A stretch of DNA of 64,000 bases from Streptomyces sp. M92. GTDB taxonomy: Bacteria > Actinomycetota > Actinomycetes > Streptomycetales > Streptomycetaceae. The notes beneath the pieces are model-generated. The model was not told the origin of the DNA. It saw only the letters and a program-made list of their open reading frames with translations, and made no database searches. Position numbers and translations under genes: made by a program. Position 1 is the stretch's first letter, and the number at the start of each line of letters is the position of its first letter. The stretch is taken from contig NZ_CP101137.1 in assembly GCF_028473745.1 (NCBI RefSeq), positions 6,324,001 to 6,388,000 of the forward strand, given 5' to 3'. Of the stretch, positions 7,750 to 16,976 are shown one piece after another.

Positions 7750-8763
7750 GTGCGAGACGTCCCCGTTCCCGCCGCCCCCTCCCCCGCTCCCCTCCCCCCC
7801 GTCCCTCGCCGCTGCGCCCTGCTCTGCGCATCCCTCGCCCTGGTCGCCTCCTGCGGCTGGGGCACGGGCGGCGACGGCGGGCAGAACGGCCCGCCCCCCG
7901 GGGCGCCGACGGGCGTCACCGCCGAGGCGGGCAGCGCGACGACGGTGCACGTGATGTGGAACGCGGTCGACGGGGTCGAGGCGTACGAGGTGTACCGCGG
8001 CGGCGCGATGGTCGAGGAGGTGCCCGCCGCCGACCGCATGGTGGACGTCACCCGGCTGGCCCCCTCGACGGCCTACGCGTTCACCGTGCGGGCCCGCGAC
8101 GCCGACGGGCGGCTCGGGCCACCCAGCCGCGAGGTGCGGGCGACCACCCCCGCCGCGGTCACCGACGACTCGGCGCCGACGCGTCCGGGGGACACGCGCG
8201 GCCGGGCGGTGGGCAGCCGGGCGGTCCAGCTCACCTGGTCCGCCGCGACCGACGACCGCGCGGTGGCGTCGTACGACGTGTACCAGGGCGAGACGAAGGT
8301 GCACAGCGTCGGCGGCGGACAGACGGCGGCCGTGGTCACGGGACTGCGTCCGGGCACCCGCTACTCCTTCACGGTCCGGGCGCGGGACGCCGCCGACAAC
8401 GTCTCCCCCGCCGGCGCCGTCGTACGGCTCACCACTCCCGGCTCCGACGACGGCCGCGCCACCGCGCCCGAGGCCCTGCGCGCGGCCTCCCGTCACGCCG
8501 ACGGGGCCTACTACATCGACCTCACCTGGACCCCGCCGCGCACGGACGGGGTGGTGACGGAGTACCAGATCCACCTGGACGGCCGTCCGGCGACGTCCCT
8601 CGTCTACGGCGACGAGGCGCCGCGCGACCGGGCCGAGTACAGCTTCTACGCGGGGCGGGAGACCGGCGTCACGCACCGGGTGCGGGTGCGGGCCAGGCTG
8701 CCGGACGGCACCTGGGGCGGCTTCTCGGCGGAGCGGGAGGTGACGACGGGGGCGGGCGGGTGA
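7750..8763 (+). CDS. Lipoprotein with three fibronectin type III domains
   Basis: 337 residues, with a GTG start nine bases after AGGAGG (7736-7741). A proline-rich N-terminus precedes a hydrophobic core and lipobox LVASCG (Cys at about 35), so the protein is likely lipid-anchored. Three consecutive FN3 domains follow: about 50-130, 140-225 and 235-335. Each has the typical W or L-x-W strand and the TxYxFTVRARD ending. No catalytic domain is present. FN3 arrays often accompany polysaccharide-active enzymes, and the divergent chitosanase gene fits that, but the binding partner is unknown. Confidence 0.75.
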   Translation: MRDVPVPAAPSPAPLPPVPRRCALLCASLALVASCGWGTGGDGGQNGPPPGAPTGVTAEAGSATTVHVMWNAVDGVEAYEVYRGGAMVEEVPAADRMVDVTRLAPSTAYAFTVRARDADGRLGPPSREVRATTPAAVTDDSAPTRPGDTRGRAVGSRAVQLTWSAATDDRAVASYDVYQGETKVHSVGGGQTAAVVTGLRPGTRYSFTVRARDAADNVSPAGAVVRLTTPGSDDGRATAPEALRAASRHADGAYYIDLTWTPPRTDGVVTEYQIHLDGRPATSLVYGDEAPRDRAEYSFYAGRETGVTHRVRVRARLPDGTWGGFSAEREVTTGAGG

Positions 8764-8928
8764 CACGGGCGGCCGTGCGCCGGGCGGGGAGCGCGTCACC
8801 TGGCCGGTCGCGCTCCGCATGCGGGGGCGGGCGCCGCGCTGTTGGCTTCCCGTGAGGCAGCACGGGCGTTTCCGATCCCGGCGGCGCATGGGACGTACCG
8901 CCGACCGTGCCGCCGGAGGGCAGTCCAC

Positions 8929-9480
8929 ATGCGCATCTCTTCGCCACTCCTCCGCTCCGGCCTGACCGTGGCAGCCGCCGCGCTGCCCGTCGCCCTGACC
9001 GCCGGGCCCGCCGCCGCGGGCCCGGGGATCTCGGTGAGCACCACCGGGACCACGGTGTCGGTCACCACCACCGCCTGCGCCCAGCTCAACGGCAGCTGGG
9101 GCACCGCCTCGCTCATCACCGGCAGTCAGGGGGACTTCGCCCAGGGACGCCAGGTGGCGCTGACCGGGAACAGCACCGGGCAGGGCGCCAGCTGGTCGGG
9201 GATCAGCCCGGGGACCTACACCGTCGTCGTCATGTGCTCCAACAACAGCACCGCCGGCGCCCAGACCGTCATCGTGTCGCCGGCGCCCTCGCCCACCCGC
9301 TCCGCCTCGCCGTCGCCCTCGCCCACCGCCTCCGCGTCACGCGGCGTGCTGGGCGGTCTCGGCGGGGCCGTCCAGGACTACGGCACGGCCACCCTGGTGG
9401 CGGGCGGCGCGCTCGTCGGCACCGGGGTCATCGCGGCGGCCTGGTTCCTGCGCCGGCGCTCGAAGCCGTACCGGTTCTGA
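8929..9480 (+). CDS. Secreted, C-terminally membrane-anchored hypothetical protein
   Basis: 183 residues. The ATG at 8929 is chosen over an upstream in-frame ATG at 8842 because a GGAGGG site precedes it and a clean signal peptide follows (ending near GPAAAGP). The mature part is rich in Ser, Thr and Gly (STTGTTVSVTTTAC), with a pair of cysteines. A Pro/Ser linker (SPAPSPTRSASPSPSPTAS) follows, then a transmembrane segment near residues 155-175 and a basic tail RRRSKPYRF. This resembles a sortase-type anchor, but there is no LPXTG-like motif. Function is unknown. Confidence 0.7.
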   Translation: MRISSPLLRSGLTVAAAALPVALTAGPAAAGPGISVSTTGTTVSVTTTACAQLNGSWGTASLITGSQGDFAQGRQVALTGNSTGQGASWSGISPGTYTVVVMCSNNSTAGAQTVIVSPAPSPTRSASPSPSPTASASRGVLGGLGGAVQDYGTATLVAGGALVGTGVIAAAWFLRRRSKPYRF

Positions 9481-9488
9481 GCCCGGAC

Positions 9489-9536
9489 GGTTGAGAGCCC
9501 GTGGGGTTGAGAGCCCGTGCGGTTGAGAGCCCGTGC
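9489..9536. repeat. Three tandem 16-bp repeats
   Basis: GGTTGAGAGCCCGTGS occurs three times without spacing at 9489, 9505 and 9521. The array fills the short gap between the convergent ends of the anchored protein gene and the PadR gene. No hairpin or coding role is evident. Confidence 0.85.
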
Positions 9537-9541
9537 GGCGC

Positions 9542-10096
9542 TCAGGCCCGCTCGCCCTCGCCCGGCAGTTCGCCGACCTCCGCCAGCGCGTGCCTGAGCC
9601 ACTGGGTCCAGAAGGTCTCCAGGTCGATGCCCGCGCGGAGGACCAGGTGTCGCAGCCGGTCCTCGGTGCTGTCCCGCTCCGGAGGGAAGTCCCGCCTCTC
9701 GATCTCCTCGTACTCGGCCAACTGCCGCTCGTGCAGCTCCAGATGGCGGCGCAGGTCCGTCTCGATGCCGGTGGTTCCGACCACGGCCGCCGCCCGCAGC
9801 CGCAACAGCATGGCGTCCCGCAGGGGCTTGGGGTCCTGCGGGGTCGCGGTCCAGCGGGCCAGTTCCTCCCGGCCCGCCGGCAGCACCTCGTAGGACTTCT
9901 TCTGCCCGCGGGCCGGCTGCTGCCCCGGCACGGCCCGGATCAGGCCGTCGGCCTCCAGTTTTCCCAGCTCGCGGTAGATCTGCTGGTGCGTGGCCGACCA
10001 GAAGTATCCGATCGACCGGTCGAACCGGCGGGTCAGCTCCAGCCCCGACGACGGCTTTTCGACCAGGGCGGTGAGGATCGCGTGCGGGAGTGACAT
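9542..10096 (-). CDS. PadR family transcriptional regulator
   Basis: 184 residues. The N-terminal PadR winged helix (about 1-85) reads MSLPHAILTALVEKPSSG...IYRELGKLEADGLI, and the C-terminal part is the helical dimerisation domain of subfamily 1 (Vir_act_alpha_C-like). It lies 31 bp downstream of the 2,4-dienoyl-CoA reductase gene on the same strand, so it may be co-transcribed and respond to a product of that enzyme. This is inference; no clear operator was found. Confidence 0.88.
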   Translation of the reverse strand: MSLPHAILTALVEKPSSGLELTRRFDRSIGYFWSATHQQIYRELGKLEADGLIRAVPGQQPARGQKKSYEVLPAGREELARWTATPQDPKPLRDAMLLRLRAAAVVGTTGIETDLRRHLELHERQLAEYEEIERRDFPPERDSTEDRLRHLVLRAGIDLETFWTQWLRHALAEVGELPGEGERA

Positions 10097-10127
10097 GGCC
10101 TCATCCTAGGGACGGCCCTCTCACCGC

Positions 10128-12143
10128 CTACAGTGCCGCCGCGATCTCGGTGCCCTGCTTGATGGCGCGCTTGGCGTCCAGTTCGGCGGCCACGTCGGCG
10201 CCGCCGACGAGGTGGACGCTGCGGCCGGCGGCGACCAGCTCCTCGTACAGGCCGCGACTCGGCTCCTGGCCCGTGCACAGGACCACCGTGTCGACCTCCA
10301 GCACGGTGGACTCGCCGTCGACGGTGACGTGCAGTCCGGCGTCGTCGATCCGGTCGTAGCGCACGCCCGGGACCATGGTGACGCCGCGGTGCTTGAGCTC
10401 GGTGCGGTGGATCCAGCCGGTGGTCTTGCCGAGCCCGGCGCCGACCTTGGTGGTCTTGCGCTGGAGCAGGTGGACGGTGCGCGGCGGCGCGGGGCGTTCG
10501 GGCGCGGCGAGGCCGCCGGCGGTCCGGTAGTCCGTGTCGACGCCCCAGAGGCGGAAGTACGCCTGAGGGTCCTCGTGCGCCTTGTCGCCGCCGTCGGTGA
10601 GGTACTCGGCGACGTCGAACCCGATGCCACCCGCGCCGAGGATCGCGACCCGGTCGCCGACGGGGGCGCCGTCGCGCAGGACGTCGAGGTAGCCGACGAC
10701 GCTCGGGTGGCCGATGCCGGGGATGTCGGGGGTGCGGGGGGTGACTCCGGTGGCGACGACGATCTCGTCGTGGCCGTCGAGGTCGTCCACGCCGACCCGG
10801 GTGTTCAGGCGCACGTCGACGCCGTGCGCCGCCAGCTGCGTACGGAAGTAGCGCAGCGTCTCGTCGAACTCCTGCTTGCCGGGGACCTTGCGGGCGACGT
10901 TGAGCTGGCCGCCGATCTCGCTCGCGGCGTCGTACAGGGTGACTTCGTGGCCGCGCTCGGCCGCGCTCACCGCACAGGCGAGGCCCGCCGGTCCGGCGCC
11001 GACGACCGCGACGCGCTTGCGCCGCCGGGTCGGAGCGAGGACCAGTTCGGTCTCGTGGCAGGCGCGCGGGTTGACCAGGCAGGAGGTGATCTGGCCGCTG
11101 AAGGTGTGGTCCAGGCAGGCCTGGTTGCAGCCGATGCAGGTGTTGATCGCGTCGGGGCGGCCGGCCGCGGCCTTGGCGACGAAGTCGGGGTCGGCGAGCA
11201 TCGGACGGGCCATCGACACCATGTCGGCGGTGCCCTCGGCGAGCAGCTGTTCGGCCACCTCGGGGGTGTTGATGCGGTTGGTGGTGACCAGCGGCACCGA
11301 GACCTCGCCCATGAGCCGCTTGGTGACCCAGGTGTAGGCGCCGCGCGGCACGGAGGTGGCGATGGTGGGGATGCGGGCCTCGTGCCAGCCGATGCCGGTG
11401 TTGATGATGGTGGCACCGGCGGCCTCGACGGCCCTGGCGAGGGTGATCACCTCGTCGAGGGTGGAGCCGCCGGGGACCAGGTCCAGCATGGACAGCCGGT
11501 AGATCAGGACGAAGTCCTCGCCGACCGCCTCGCGCACCCGGCGGACGATCTCGACGGGGAAGCGCATGCGGTTCTCGTACGAGCCGCCCCAGCGGTCGGT
11601 GCGGTGGTTGGTGCGCGCGGCGATGAACTCGTTGACGAGGTATCCCTCGGAGCCCATGATCTCGACGCCGTCGTACCCGGCCTCGCGGGCGAGGCGGGCG
11701 GTGCGGACGTAGTCGTCGACGGTGCGCTCGATGTCGGCGTCGGTCATCTCGCGGGGCACGTGCGGGCTGATCGGCGCCTGGAGCGGGCTCGGGGCGACGA
11801 GGTCGGGGTGGTAGGCGTACCGCCCGAAGTGCAGGATCTGCAGGGCGATGCGGCCGCCCTCGCGGTGCACGGCCTCCGTGACGGTCCGGTGCCGCTCGGC
11901 CTCGGCCTCGGTGGTGAGCTTGGCGCCGCCGGGATACGGGCGGCCCTCGTCGTTGGGGGCGATGCCGCCGGTGACGATGAGACCGACTCCGCCGCGGGCC
12001 CGGGCCGCGTAGAAGGCGGCCATGCGCTCGAAGCCGCGCTCGGCCTCCTCCAGGCCGACGTGCATGGAACCCATCAGGACCCGGTTCGGCAGCGTGGTGA
12101 AGCCCAGGTCCAGCGGGCTCAGCAGGTGGGGGTATCGGCTCAT
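10128..12143 (-). CDS. fadH: NADPH-dependent 2,4-dienoyl-CoA reductase (FadH-like)
   Basis: 671 residues, an Fe-S flavoenzyme that reduces 2,4-dienoyl-CoA during beta-oxidation of polyunsaturated fatty acids. An Old Yellow Enzyme-type FMN barrel fills about 1-340. The cluster cysteines are in CIGCNQACLD and TSCLVNPRAC. An FAD/NAD(P) domain follows (VAVVGAGPAGLACAVSAAERG) with a second nucleotide motif VAILGAGGIGFDVAEYL. A ribosome binding site GGAGGG precedes the ATG. The possible paralogue family (other OYE/FAD enoate reductases) cannot be excluded. Confidence 0.88.
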   Translation of the reverse strand: MSRYPHLLSPLDLGFTTLPNRVLMGSMHVGLEEAERGFERMAAFYAARARGGVGLIVTGGIAPNDEGRPYPGGAKLTTEAEAERHRTVTEAVHREGGRIALQILHFGRYAYHPDLVAPSPLQAPISPHVPREMTDADIERTVDDYVRTARLAREAGYDGVEIMGSEGYLVNEFIAARTNHRTDRWGGSYENRMRFPVEIVRRVREAVGEDFVLIYRLSMLDLVPGGSTLDEVITLARAVEAAGATIINTGIGWHEARIPTIATSVPRGAYTWVTKRLMGEVSVPLVTTNRINTPEVAEQLLAEGTADMVSMARPMLADPDFVAKAAAGRPDAINTCIGCNQACLDHTFSGQITSCLVNPRACHETELVLAPTRRRKRVAVVGAGPAGLACAVSAAERGHEVTLYDAASEIGGQLNVARKVPGKQEFDETLRYFRTQLAAHGVDVRLNTRVGVDDLDGHDEIVVATGVTPRTPDIPGIGHPSVVGYLDVLRDGAPVGDRVAILGAGGIGFDVAEYLTDGGDKAHEDPQAYFRLWGVDTDYRTAGGLAAPERPAPPRTVHLLQRKTTKVGAGLGKTTGWIHRTELKHRGVTMVPGVRYDRIDDAGLHVTVDGESTVLEVDTVVLCTGQEPSRGLYEELVAAGRSVHLVGGADVAAELDAKRAIKQGTEIAAAL

Positions 12144-12206
12144 CGGGCCCTCCGTGCGCGGTGTGGTGCCTCTGTTGTAGAGGACCGCCGCGCCGACGGG
12201 CCCGTG

Positions 12207-12575
12207 TCAGTGACTCTCCAGCCTCACGTGCAGCTCCCGCTCCTGGTCCCCGGAGGCCGTGCTCAGGTCGTGCACGGTGAACAGGGAGTCCAGGGTGGTG
12301 CGAAAACGCTCGATCGCCCAGTAGCCGCCCTGCACGTCGGCGTCCACGGACGCCGCGAGCCGGGCGGGGTCGCACTCGCCGTGGGCATCGGCCACGTCGA
12401 ACGTGCCGAGCCACACGGTGGGGCGCACCTCGTGGTAGTCCCGGGGCACCTCGCCCGAGCGCCGGTCGGACGCGTAGCACGCGCACAGCGCGTCGAACAC
12501 GGTCCGGGCGTCCTCCTTGCTGCACCCGCTCAGCTCCACCGAGACGGACTCCGGGTGCAGTCGCTCACCGTCCAT
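12207..12575 (-). CDS. Small hypothetical protein
   Basis: 122 residues from the second of two close ATGs. The first ATG (12581) is only two bases from GAGGAG, whereas 12575 has the usual eight. It is soluble, acidic, with several cysteines (SGCSKEDA, ALCACYASD) and no signal peptide or known motif that I recognise. Conserved-looking features are the WLGTFDVADAHGECDP segment and the acidic-basic C-terminus. It stands alone between fadH and a secreted-protein gene. Function unknown. Confidence 0.6.
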   Translation of the reverse strand: MDGERLHPESVSVELSGCSKEDARTVFDALCACYASDRRSGEVPRDYHEVRPTVWLGTFDVADAHGECDPARLAASVDADVQGGYWAIERFRTTLDSLFTVHDLSTASGDQERELHVRLESH

Positions 12576-12658
12576 CGTCATCGCTCCTCTCGTGGCCCGT
12601 ACTCGCGGCACATATCCCCAGAAAAGCACCACCCGGGGCCGAGCACTACCGGCGCGGG

Positions 12659-13534
12659 TCAGCTCCGGGTGAAGCGGTAGGTCTTGCTGTCGGTCAGCAC
12701 GCAGAAGCCCGGCGACACGACGATCACGCGCAGGGTGCCGGTGCGGCGGTCGTAGTCGACGCCCTCCACCTCGAAGGAGCCCGAGCAGGCGCTGCGCAAC
12801 GGCAGCTGCCGCAGGGCGGTGACGTGGCCGGTGACGTCCGCGGCGCCGTCCGGGGCGGCGGACAGGTCGATGCGCAGCAGGGGCTTGGTGACGCCGAAGA
12901 GGGTCCCCGCGGGGTCGTCGGAGGCGCAGAGCAGCGTCGTCGCGTCGAGGAAGTCGCAGCCCTGGACGTCGCGCACGGCGTGGTCCAGGTGGACGGTGGC
13001 CGCCTGCGGCAGGTTCGCCGAGGGTGAGGTGGCCGGGTTGACGCCGGGTGTCGGGAAGACGAGGAGCCGGTTCATGGTGCCCCACTCGCCGGACAGCATC
13101 CACTGGCCGTCGGGCGAGATCGCGGACCAGGAGTTGTTCCGCGCCTCGCCGGGGCTCAGCGTGTGCACGTACTCCGACCACCGGCCGTCGGGTGCCTGCA
13201 CGCGGAACATCTTCGTGTTCCCGTCGTCCCGCTGGTACGGCTCGACGTAGTGACCGTCGTAGGAGGCGTCGGGGTCGCCGACGTGGTTCCAGCCGCGGGC
13301 GCCGAGGCCGAGGGGGATGGTGCCGATGCCGGTGTAGCGGTTCGGGCTGCCGGCCGGGACCTCGACGGAGGTCAGCCCCTGGCTCTCGGTCAGCGGGTCG
13401 GCGCGGTCGGAGCCCACCTCGGTCCAGGTGCCGGCGGCCGGGGCCGCCTGGGCGGAGTGACCGGCGAGGGCGAGGGTGAGGGCGGCGAGTCCGCCGAGGG
13501 CGGTGAGACAACGTTGCCGGGCGCGCAGGGGCAT
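12659..13534 (-). CDS. Secreted hypothetical protein, propeller-like
   Basis: 291 residues, preceded by AAGGAG nine bases before the ATG. A signal peptide (residues 1-30, ending AQAAP) is followed by a domain with repeated short strands such as GRWSEYVHTLSPGEARNN and ISPDGQWMLSGEWGTMNR, suggesting a beta-propeller. Four cysteines may form disulfides. No catalytic motif was found. A perfect palindrome at 13576-13592 lies 42 bp upstream. Confidence 0.65.
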   Translation of the reverse strand: MPLRARQRCLTALGGLAALTLALAGHSAQAAPAAGTWTEVGSDRADPLTESQGLTSVEVPAGSPNRYTGIGTIPLGLGARGWNHVGDPDASYDGHYVEPYQRDDGNTKMFRVQAPDGRWSEYVHTLSPGEARNNSWSAISPDGQWMLSGEWGTMNRLLVFPTPGVNPATSPSANLPQAATVHLDHAVRDVQGCDFLDATTLLCASDDPAGTLFGVTKPLLRIDLSAAPDGAADVTGHVTALRQLPLRSACSGSFEVEGVDYDRRTGTLRVIVVSPGFCVLTDSKTYRFTRS

Positions 13535-13575
13535 GGGCGGGCGCTCCTTGGTGGGGGGCTGGCGGTACGCACTCG

Positions 13576-13592
13576 GCGGACAGTCTGTCCGC
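13576..13592. promoter_or_regulatory. 17-bp perfect palindrome upstream of secreted-protein gene
   Basis: GCGGACAGTCTGTCCGC, two 8-bp arms around one base. It lies in the divergent region between the secreted protein (start 13534) and the phosphatase (start 13811). It could be an operator or an mRNA hairpin in the leader of the secreted-protein gene. The binding regulator is unknown. Confidence 0.4.
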
Positions 13593-13810
13593 ACGGCGCA
13601 GTCATGTACAGACCAACTCCGGCCCCGGCCTCGGCCCGGAGCCGCCCCGCCCGCACCCCGTGCGGCGGCGCTCGCCCCGGCGCCGGGTGATGCTGGAAGG
13701 AGACGGCAGCGGCCTCGGCGAATCGGCCCTGTGCACGGTGGAACGCGGTAGAACAAGGGAGTCGGCATCGACAGGGCGTGCCGCGCGGAACGGCGAAGGC
13801 GGGGCGTGGG

Positions 13811-15937
13811 ATGAGTGCAGCCGGGTCTGCCGGGTTCGACGGGGACGCCGTGCCGCGCGGGGCGGTGCGGCCCAGCGGTCTGCTCGACGTGCTGAACGTG
13901 GCCTCGGTGGTGCTGGACACCGAGGGCCGGATCGTGCTGTGGAGCCCGCAGGCCGAGGAGCTGTTCGGCTACTCGGCGCCGGAGGCGCTGGGGCAGTACG
14001 CCGCCCGCATCATGGTCCACGAGCGCCACCTGGACCTGGTCGTGAAGCTGTTCGCGGACGTCATGAAGACCGGCCGGAGCTGGGCCGGGGCGTTCCCGAT
14101 CCGCCGCAAGGACGGCGGGACGCGGCTGGTGGAGTTCCGCAACATGCGCCTGCTGGACGACCGGGGGGACGTCTACGCCCTGGGGCTCGCGGTCGACCGG
14201 TCGACGGTGCGCCGGCTGGAGCAGGACGTGGCACTGTCCACACGGGTGATCCGGCAGTCCCCGATCGGGCTCGCCGTCCTGGACCCGGAGCTGCGGTACG
14301 TCTCGGTCAACCCGTCCCTGGAGCGGATGAACGGCCTGCCGGCCGAGGAGCACATCGGCCGGACGGTCCGCGAGGTGCTGCCGCTGGTGGACGCCGCTCC
14401 GCTGGAGGAGGCGGCGCGCCTGGTGCTGGAGACGGGACGGCCGGTGGTCGACCGGGCCGCGACCGGGCGGACCCCCGCCGACCCGGGCCGGGACCACACC
14501 TGGTCGGTCTCCCTGTACCGGCTGGAGGACGCCGTCGGTGCCGTGCTCGGGGTGGCCGTGTCGGTGGCGGACGTCACCGAGCAGTACGAGGCGGGCGTCG
14601 AGGCGGAGGCCGCACGGCGCCGGCTGGCCGCCGTGGCGGACGCCTCGGCCCGGATCGGGACCACGCTGGAGCTGGACCGTACCGCGCACGAACTGGCCGA
14701 CGTGGCCGTGCCCGGCCTAGCGGACATCGCGGCCGTGGATCTGCTGGAGACGGTGGTGAAGGGCCGGCGCAGCACCCTCGGCCCGGCCGAGCCGGCCGTG
14801 ATCCGCGCCCTGGCCGTGCAGGCCCAGGACGCCCCCGAGGCGCTGCGGGCGGCCGACCGGCCCGGTCAGGTCGCCCGGTACGGGCCGGACCGCCTGGTCA
14901 CCGAGTGCGTGCGCACGGGGCTGCCGGTGATGGTGGAACGGGTGACCGAGGAGGACCTGCCGCGGATCGCCCGCTCCCCCGAGGCGGCCGAACTGCTGCG
15001 CCGGGCGGGCGTGCACTCCTACCTGGCCGTGCCGCTGATCGCTCGGGGCGAGGTGCTCGGCGCCCTGGACCTGAAACGGATGCGCAACCCGCTGCCGTTC
15101 GGCGAGGACGATCTGCTGCTCGCCCGGGAGCTGGCCGTCCGGGCGGCGCTCCAGATCGACAACGCCCGCTGGTACCAGAACGCCCGCGACGCCGCCCTCA
15201 CCCTCCAGCGCAGTCTGCTGCCCAGCCATCCGCCCGTCACGGGCGGGCTGGAGGTCGCCTCCCGCTACCAGCCGGCCGAGGCCACCAGCGAGGTCGGCGG
15301 CGACTGGTTCGACGTGATCGAACTGGACGGCTGCAAGACGGCGCTCGTGGTGGGCGACGTGATGGGCAGCGGCATCACGGCGGCGGCGTCCATGGGTCGG
15401 CTGCGCACCGCGACCAACACCCTGGCCGCCCTCGACCTCGATCCGGCGTTCCTGCTCGAACACCTCGACCGGACCACGGCCGGCCTCGACCAGGCCATCG
15501 CCACCTGCGTCTACGCCGTCCACGACCCGCACCTGCGGCAGTGCCGGATCGCCAACGCGGGCCACCTGCCCCCCGTCCGGCTGCGGGCGGGCCGCCCGCC
15601 GGAGCTGCTCGACCTGCCCACCGGGGTGCCCCTGGGGGTGGGCGGCGTCCCGTTCTCGACCACCACCGTGGACCTGGAGCCGGGCGACCGGCTGGTGTTC
15701 TACACCGACGGTCTCGTCGAGACCCGCAGGCATCCGCTGGACGAGCGGCTGGACGCGCTCCTCGCGCTGCTGGAGGGCCCGGACCGCCCGCTGGACGAGG
15801 TGTGCGACCTGCTCCTGCGCACCCTGCACGAGCCGGACAACGCCGACGACGTGGCCCTGCTCATCGCCCGGGCCACGCCGCCGGACGCGCCCGGGCCTGC
15901 CCGGCGGATCGGGGCGCGGGGAGCCGACGGCGCCTGA
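13811..15937 (+). CDS. PAS-PAS-GAF-PP2C serine phosphatase (SpoIIE/RsbU family)
   Basis: 708 residues. Two PAS domains (about 20-135 and 145-265), a GAF domain (about 285-455) and a C-terminal PP2C phosphatase (about 475-690). Metal-binding aspartates are visible in GGDWFDVIEL, VVGDVMGSGITAAA and FYTDGLVETR, plus DNADDVALL near the end. Such proteins dephosphorylate anti-anti-sigma factors in stress or developmental switches. There is no anti-sigma kinase or antagonist gene beside it, so the partner must be elsewhere. The start at 13811 is preferred over the ATG at 13778 by a GGGCGTGGG stretch upstream and the absence of conserved sequence before it. Confidence 0.88.
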   Translation: MSAAGSAGFDGDAVPRGAVRPSGLLDVLNVASVVLDTEGRIVLWSPQAEELFGYSAPEALGQYAARIMVHERHLDLVVKLFADVMKTGRSWAGAFPIRRKDGGTRLVEFRNMRLLDDRGDVYALGLAVDRSTVRRLEQDVALSTRVIRQSPIGLAVLDPELRYVSVNPSLERMNGLPAEEHIGRTVREVLPLVDAAPLEEAARLVLETGRPVVDRAATGRTPADPGRDHTWSVSLYRLEDAVGAVLGVAVSVADVTEQYEAGVEAEAARRRLAAVADASARIGTTLELDRTAHELADVAVPGLADIAAVDLLETVVKGRRSTLGPAEPAVIRALAVQAQDAPEALRAADRPGQVARYGPDRLVTECVRTGLPVMVERVTEEDLPRIARSPEAAELLRRAGVHSYLAVPLIARGEVLGALDLKRMRNPLPFGEDDLLLARELAVRAALQIDNARWYQNARDAALTLQRSLLPSHPPVTGGLEVASRYQPAEATSEVGGDWFDVIELDGCKTALVVGDVMGSGITAAASMGRLRTATNTLAALDLDPAFLLEHLDRTTAGLDQAIATCVYAVHDPHLRQCRIANAGHLPPVRLRAGRPPELLDLPTGVPLGVGGVPFSTTTVDLEPGDRLVFYTDGLVETRRHPLDERLDALLALLEGPDRPLDEVCDLLLRTLHEPDNADDVALLIARATPPDAPGPARRIGARGADGA

Positions 15938-16040
15938 TGGGCGGGGGTGAGCGGGGCGATGGGTCCGGCGCGAGCGAGGCCGAGCGGGGGCGGGAGCCGG
16001 CAACCGACGACAACGCCGCCGGGGGCACCGCCCACGCCCT

Positions 16041-16934
16041 TCAGGCAGTGGTGGAGGGCGTGCCGGGCCCCGCGTCCGCGGTCCGATCCGCCGGACAGCC
16101 CTGGCCCGGGCCAGGCTCCCTGACGCCGATCACCACATGGGCGTACAGCTCCTCGCAGACCGCGAGACGGGTCGCGAGCCCCGCCCGGGTGAAGGCGTCG
16201 ACGGCCGCCGGTGCCTGGCGTTCGCTCGTCTCGACCAGCAGGCAGCCGCCGGGCGCGAGCCAGTCCGGTGCCCCGGCGGCGACCCTGCGCAACACCCCCA
16301 GGCCGTCGGCGCCGCCGTCGAGGGCGACCAGCGGCTCGTGCTCCCGCGCCTCCGCGGGCAGCAGGGGGACCTCGCCGGTGGGGACGTAGGGCACGTTGGC
16401 CGCGAGGATGTCCACCCGGCCGCGCACCGCGTCGGGCAGCGCGTCGAACAGGTCCCCGGCGTACACCCGGCCGCCGCAGCGGGCGAGGTTGCCGCGGGCG
16501 CAGGCGACGGCGGCCGGGTCGACGTCGGCGGCGTGCACCTCGGGCCGGTCGAGCTCGGCGGCCAGGGCGGCGGCGACGGCGCCGGAGCCGCAGCACAGGT
16601 CCACGACGACGGCCGCGTCCGGCGCGTGGGCGAGGGCCTCGGTCACCAGGAACTCGGTACGGCGGCGGGGGACGAAGACCCCAGGGGTGACGGCGACGCG
16701 CAGACCGCGGAACCCGGCCCAGCCGAGGACCAGTTCCAGGGGCAGTCCGTCGGCGCGGCGGCCCACCAGGGCGGTGAGCTCCCCGGCGGTGCGGGCGGCG
16801 GCCAGGATCAGTTCCGCCTCGTCCTCGGCGAAGACGCAGCCCGCGGCGCGCAGCGCGGCCACGACGGAGTCGTACGACGGGAAGGCGGCCGAGAAGGGGG
16901 AAGGGAAGGGGGGCGTGGAGAACAGCTGAGGCAT
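16041..16934 (-). CDS. PrmC/HemK-like protein N5-glutamine methyltransferase homologue
   Basis: 297 residues. The Rossmann methyltransferase fold has the SAM motif VVDLCCGSGAVAAALA (about residues 110-125). The catalytic NPPY motif of PrmC is replaced by NVPYVP, a substitution I recall as typical of an actinobacterial PrmC-like subfamily, so the gene is not called prmC. The substrate may be a release factor or another protein glutamine. A possible leader ORF with an unusual start lies upstream (16977-17039). The C-terminal 20 residues are Pro/Gly-rich and probably disordered. Confidence 0.78.
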   Translation of the reverse strand: MPQLFSTPPFPSPFSAAFPSYDSVVAALRAAGCVFAEDEAELILAAARTAGELTALVGRRADGLPLELVLGWAGFRGLRVAVTPGVFVPRRRTEFLVTEALAHAPDAAVVVDLCCGSGAVAAALAAELDRPEVHAADVDPAAVACARGNLARCGGRVYAGDLFDALPDAVRGRVDILAANVPYVPTGEVPLLPAEAREHEPLVALDGGADGLGVLRRVAAGAPDWLAPGGCLLVETSERQAPAAVDAFTRAGLATRLAVCEELYAHVVIGVREPGPGQGCPADRTADAGPGTPSTTA

Positions 16935-16976
16935 GGAAGCCGAGAGCCTTTCGAGAACCGAGAGGCGCTCTCAGGG

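Noticed and set aside
10033..12525. Long open frame of 830 codons on the minus strand
   Set aside because: Overlaps fadH in another frame; Arg/Pro/His-rich shadow with no homology-like pattern.
13660..16389. Plus-strand open frame of 909 codons
   Set aside because: Same strand as the phosphatase but in another frame; shadow of its high-GC coding.
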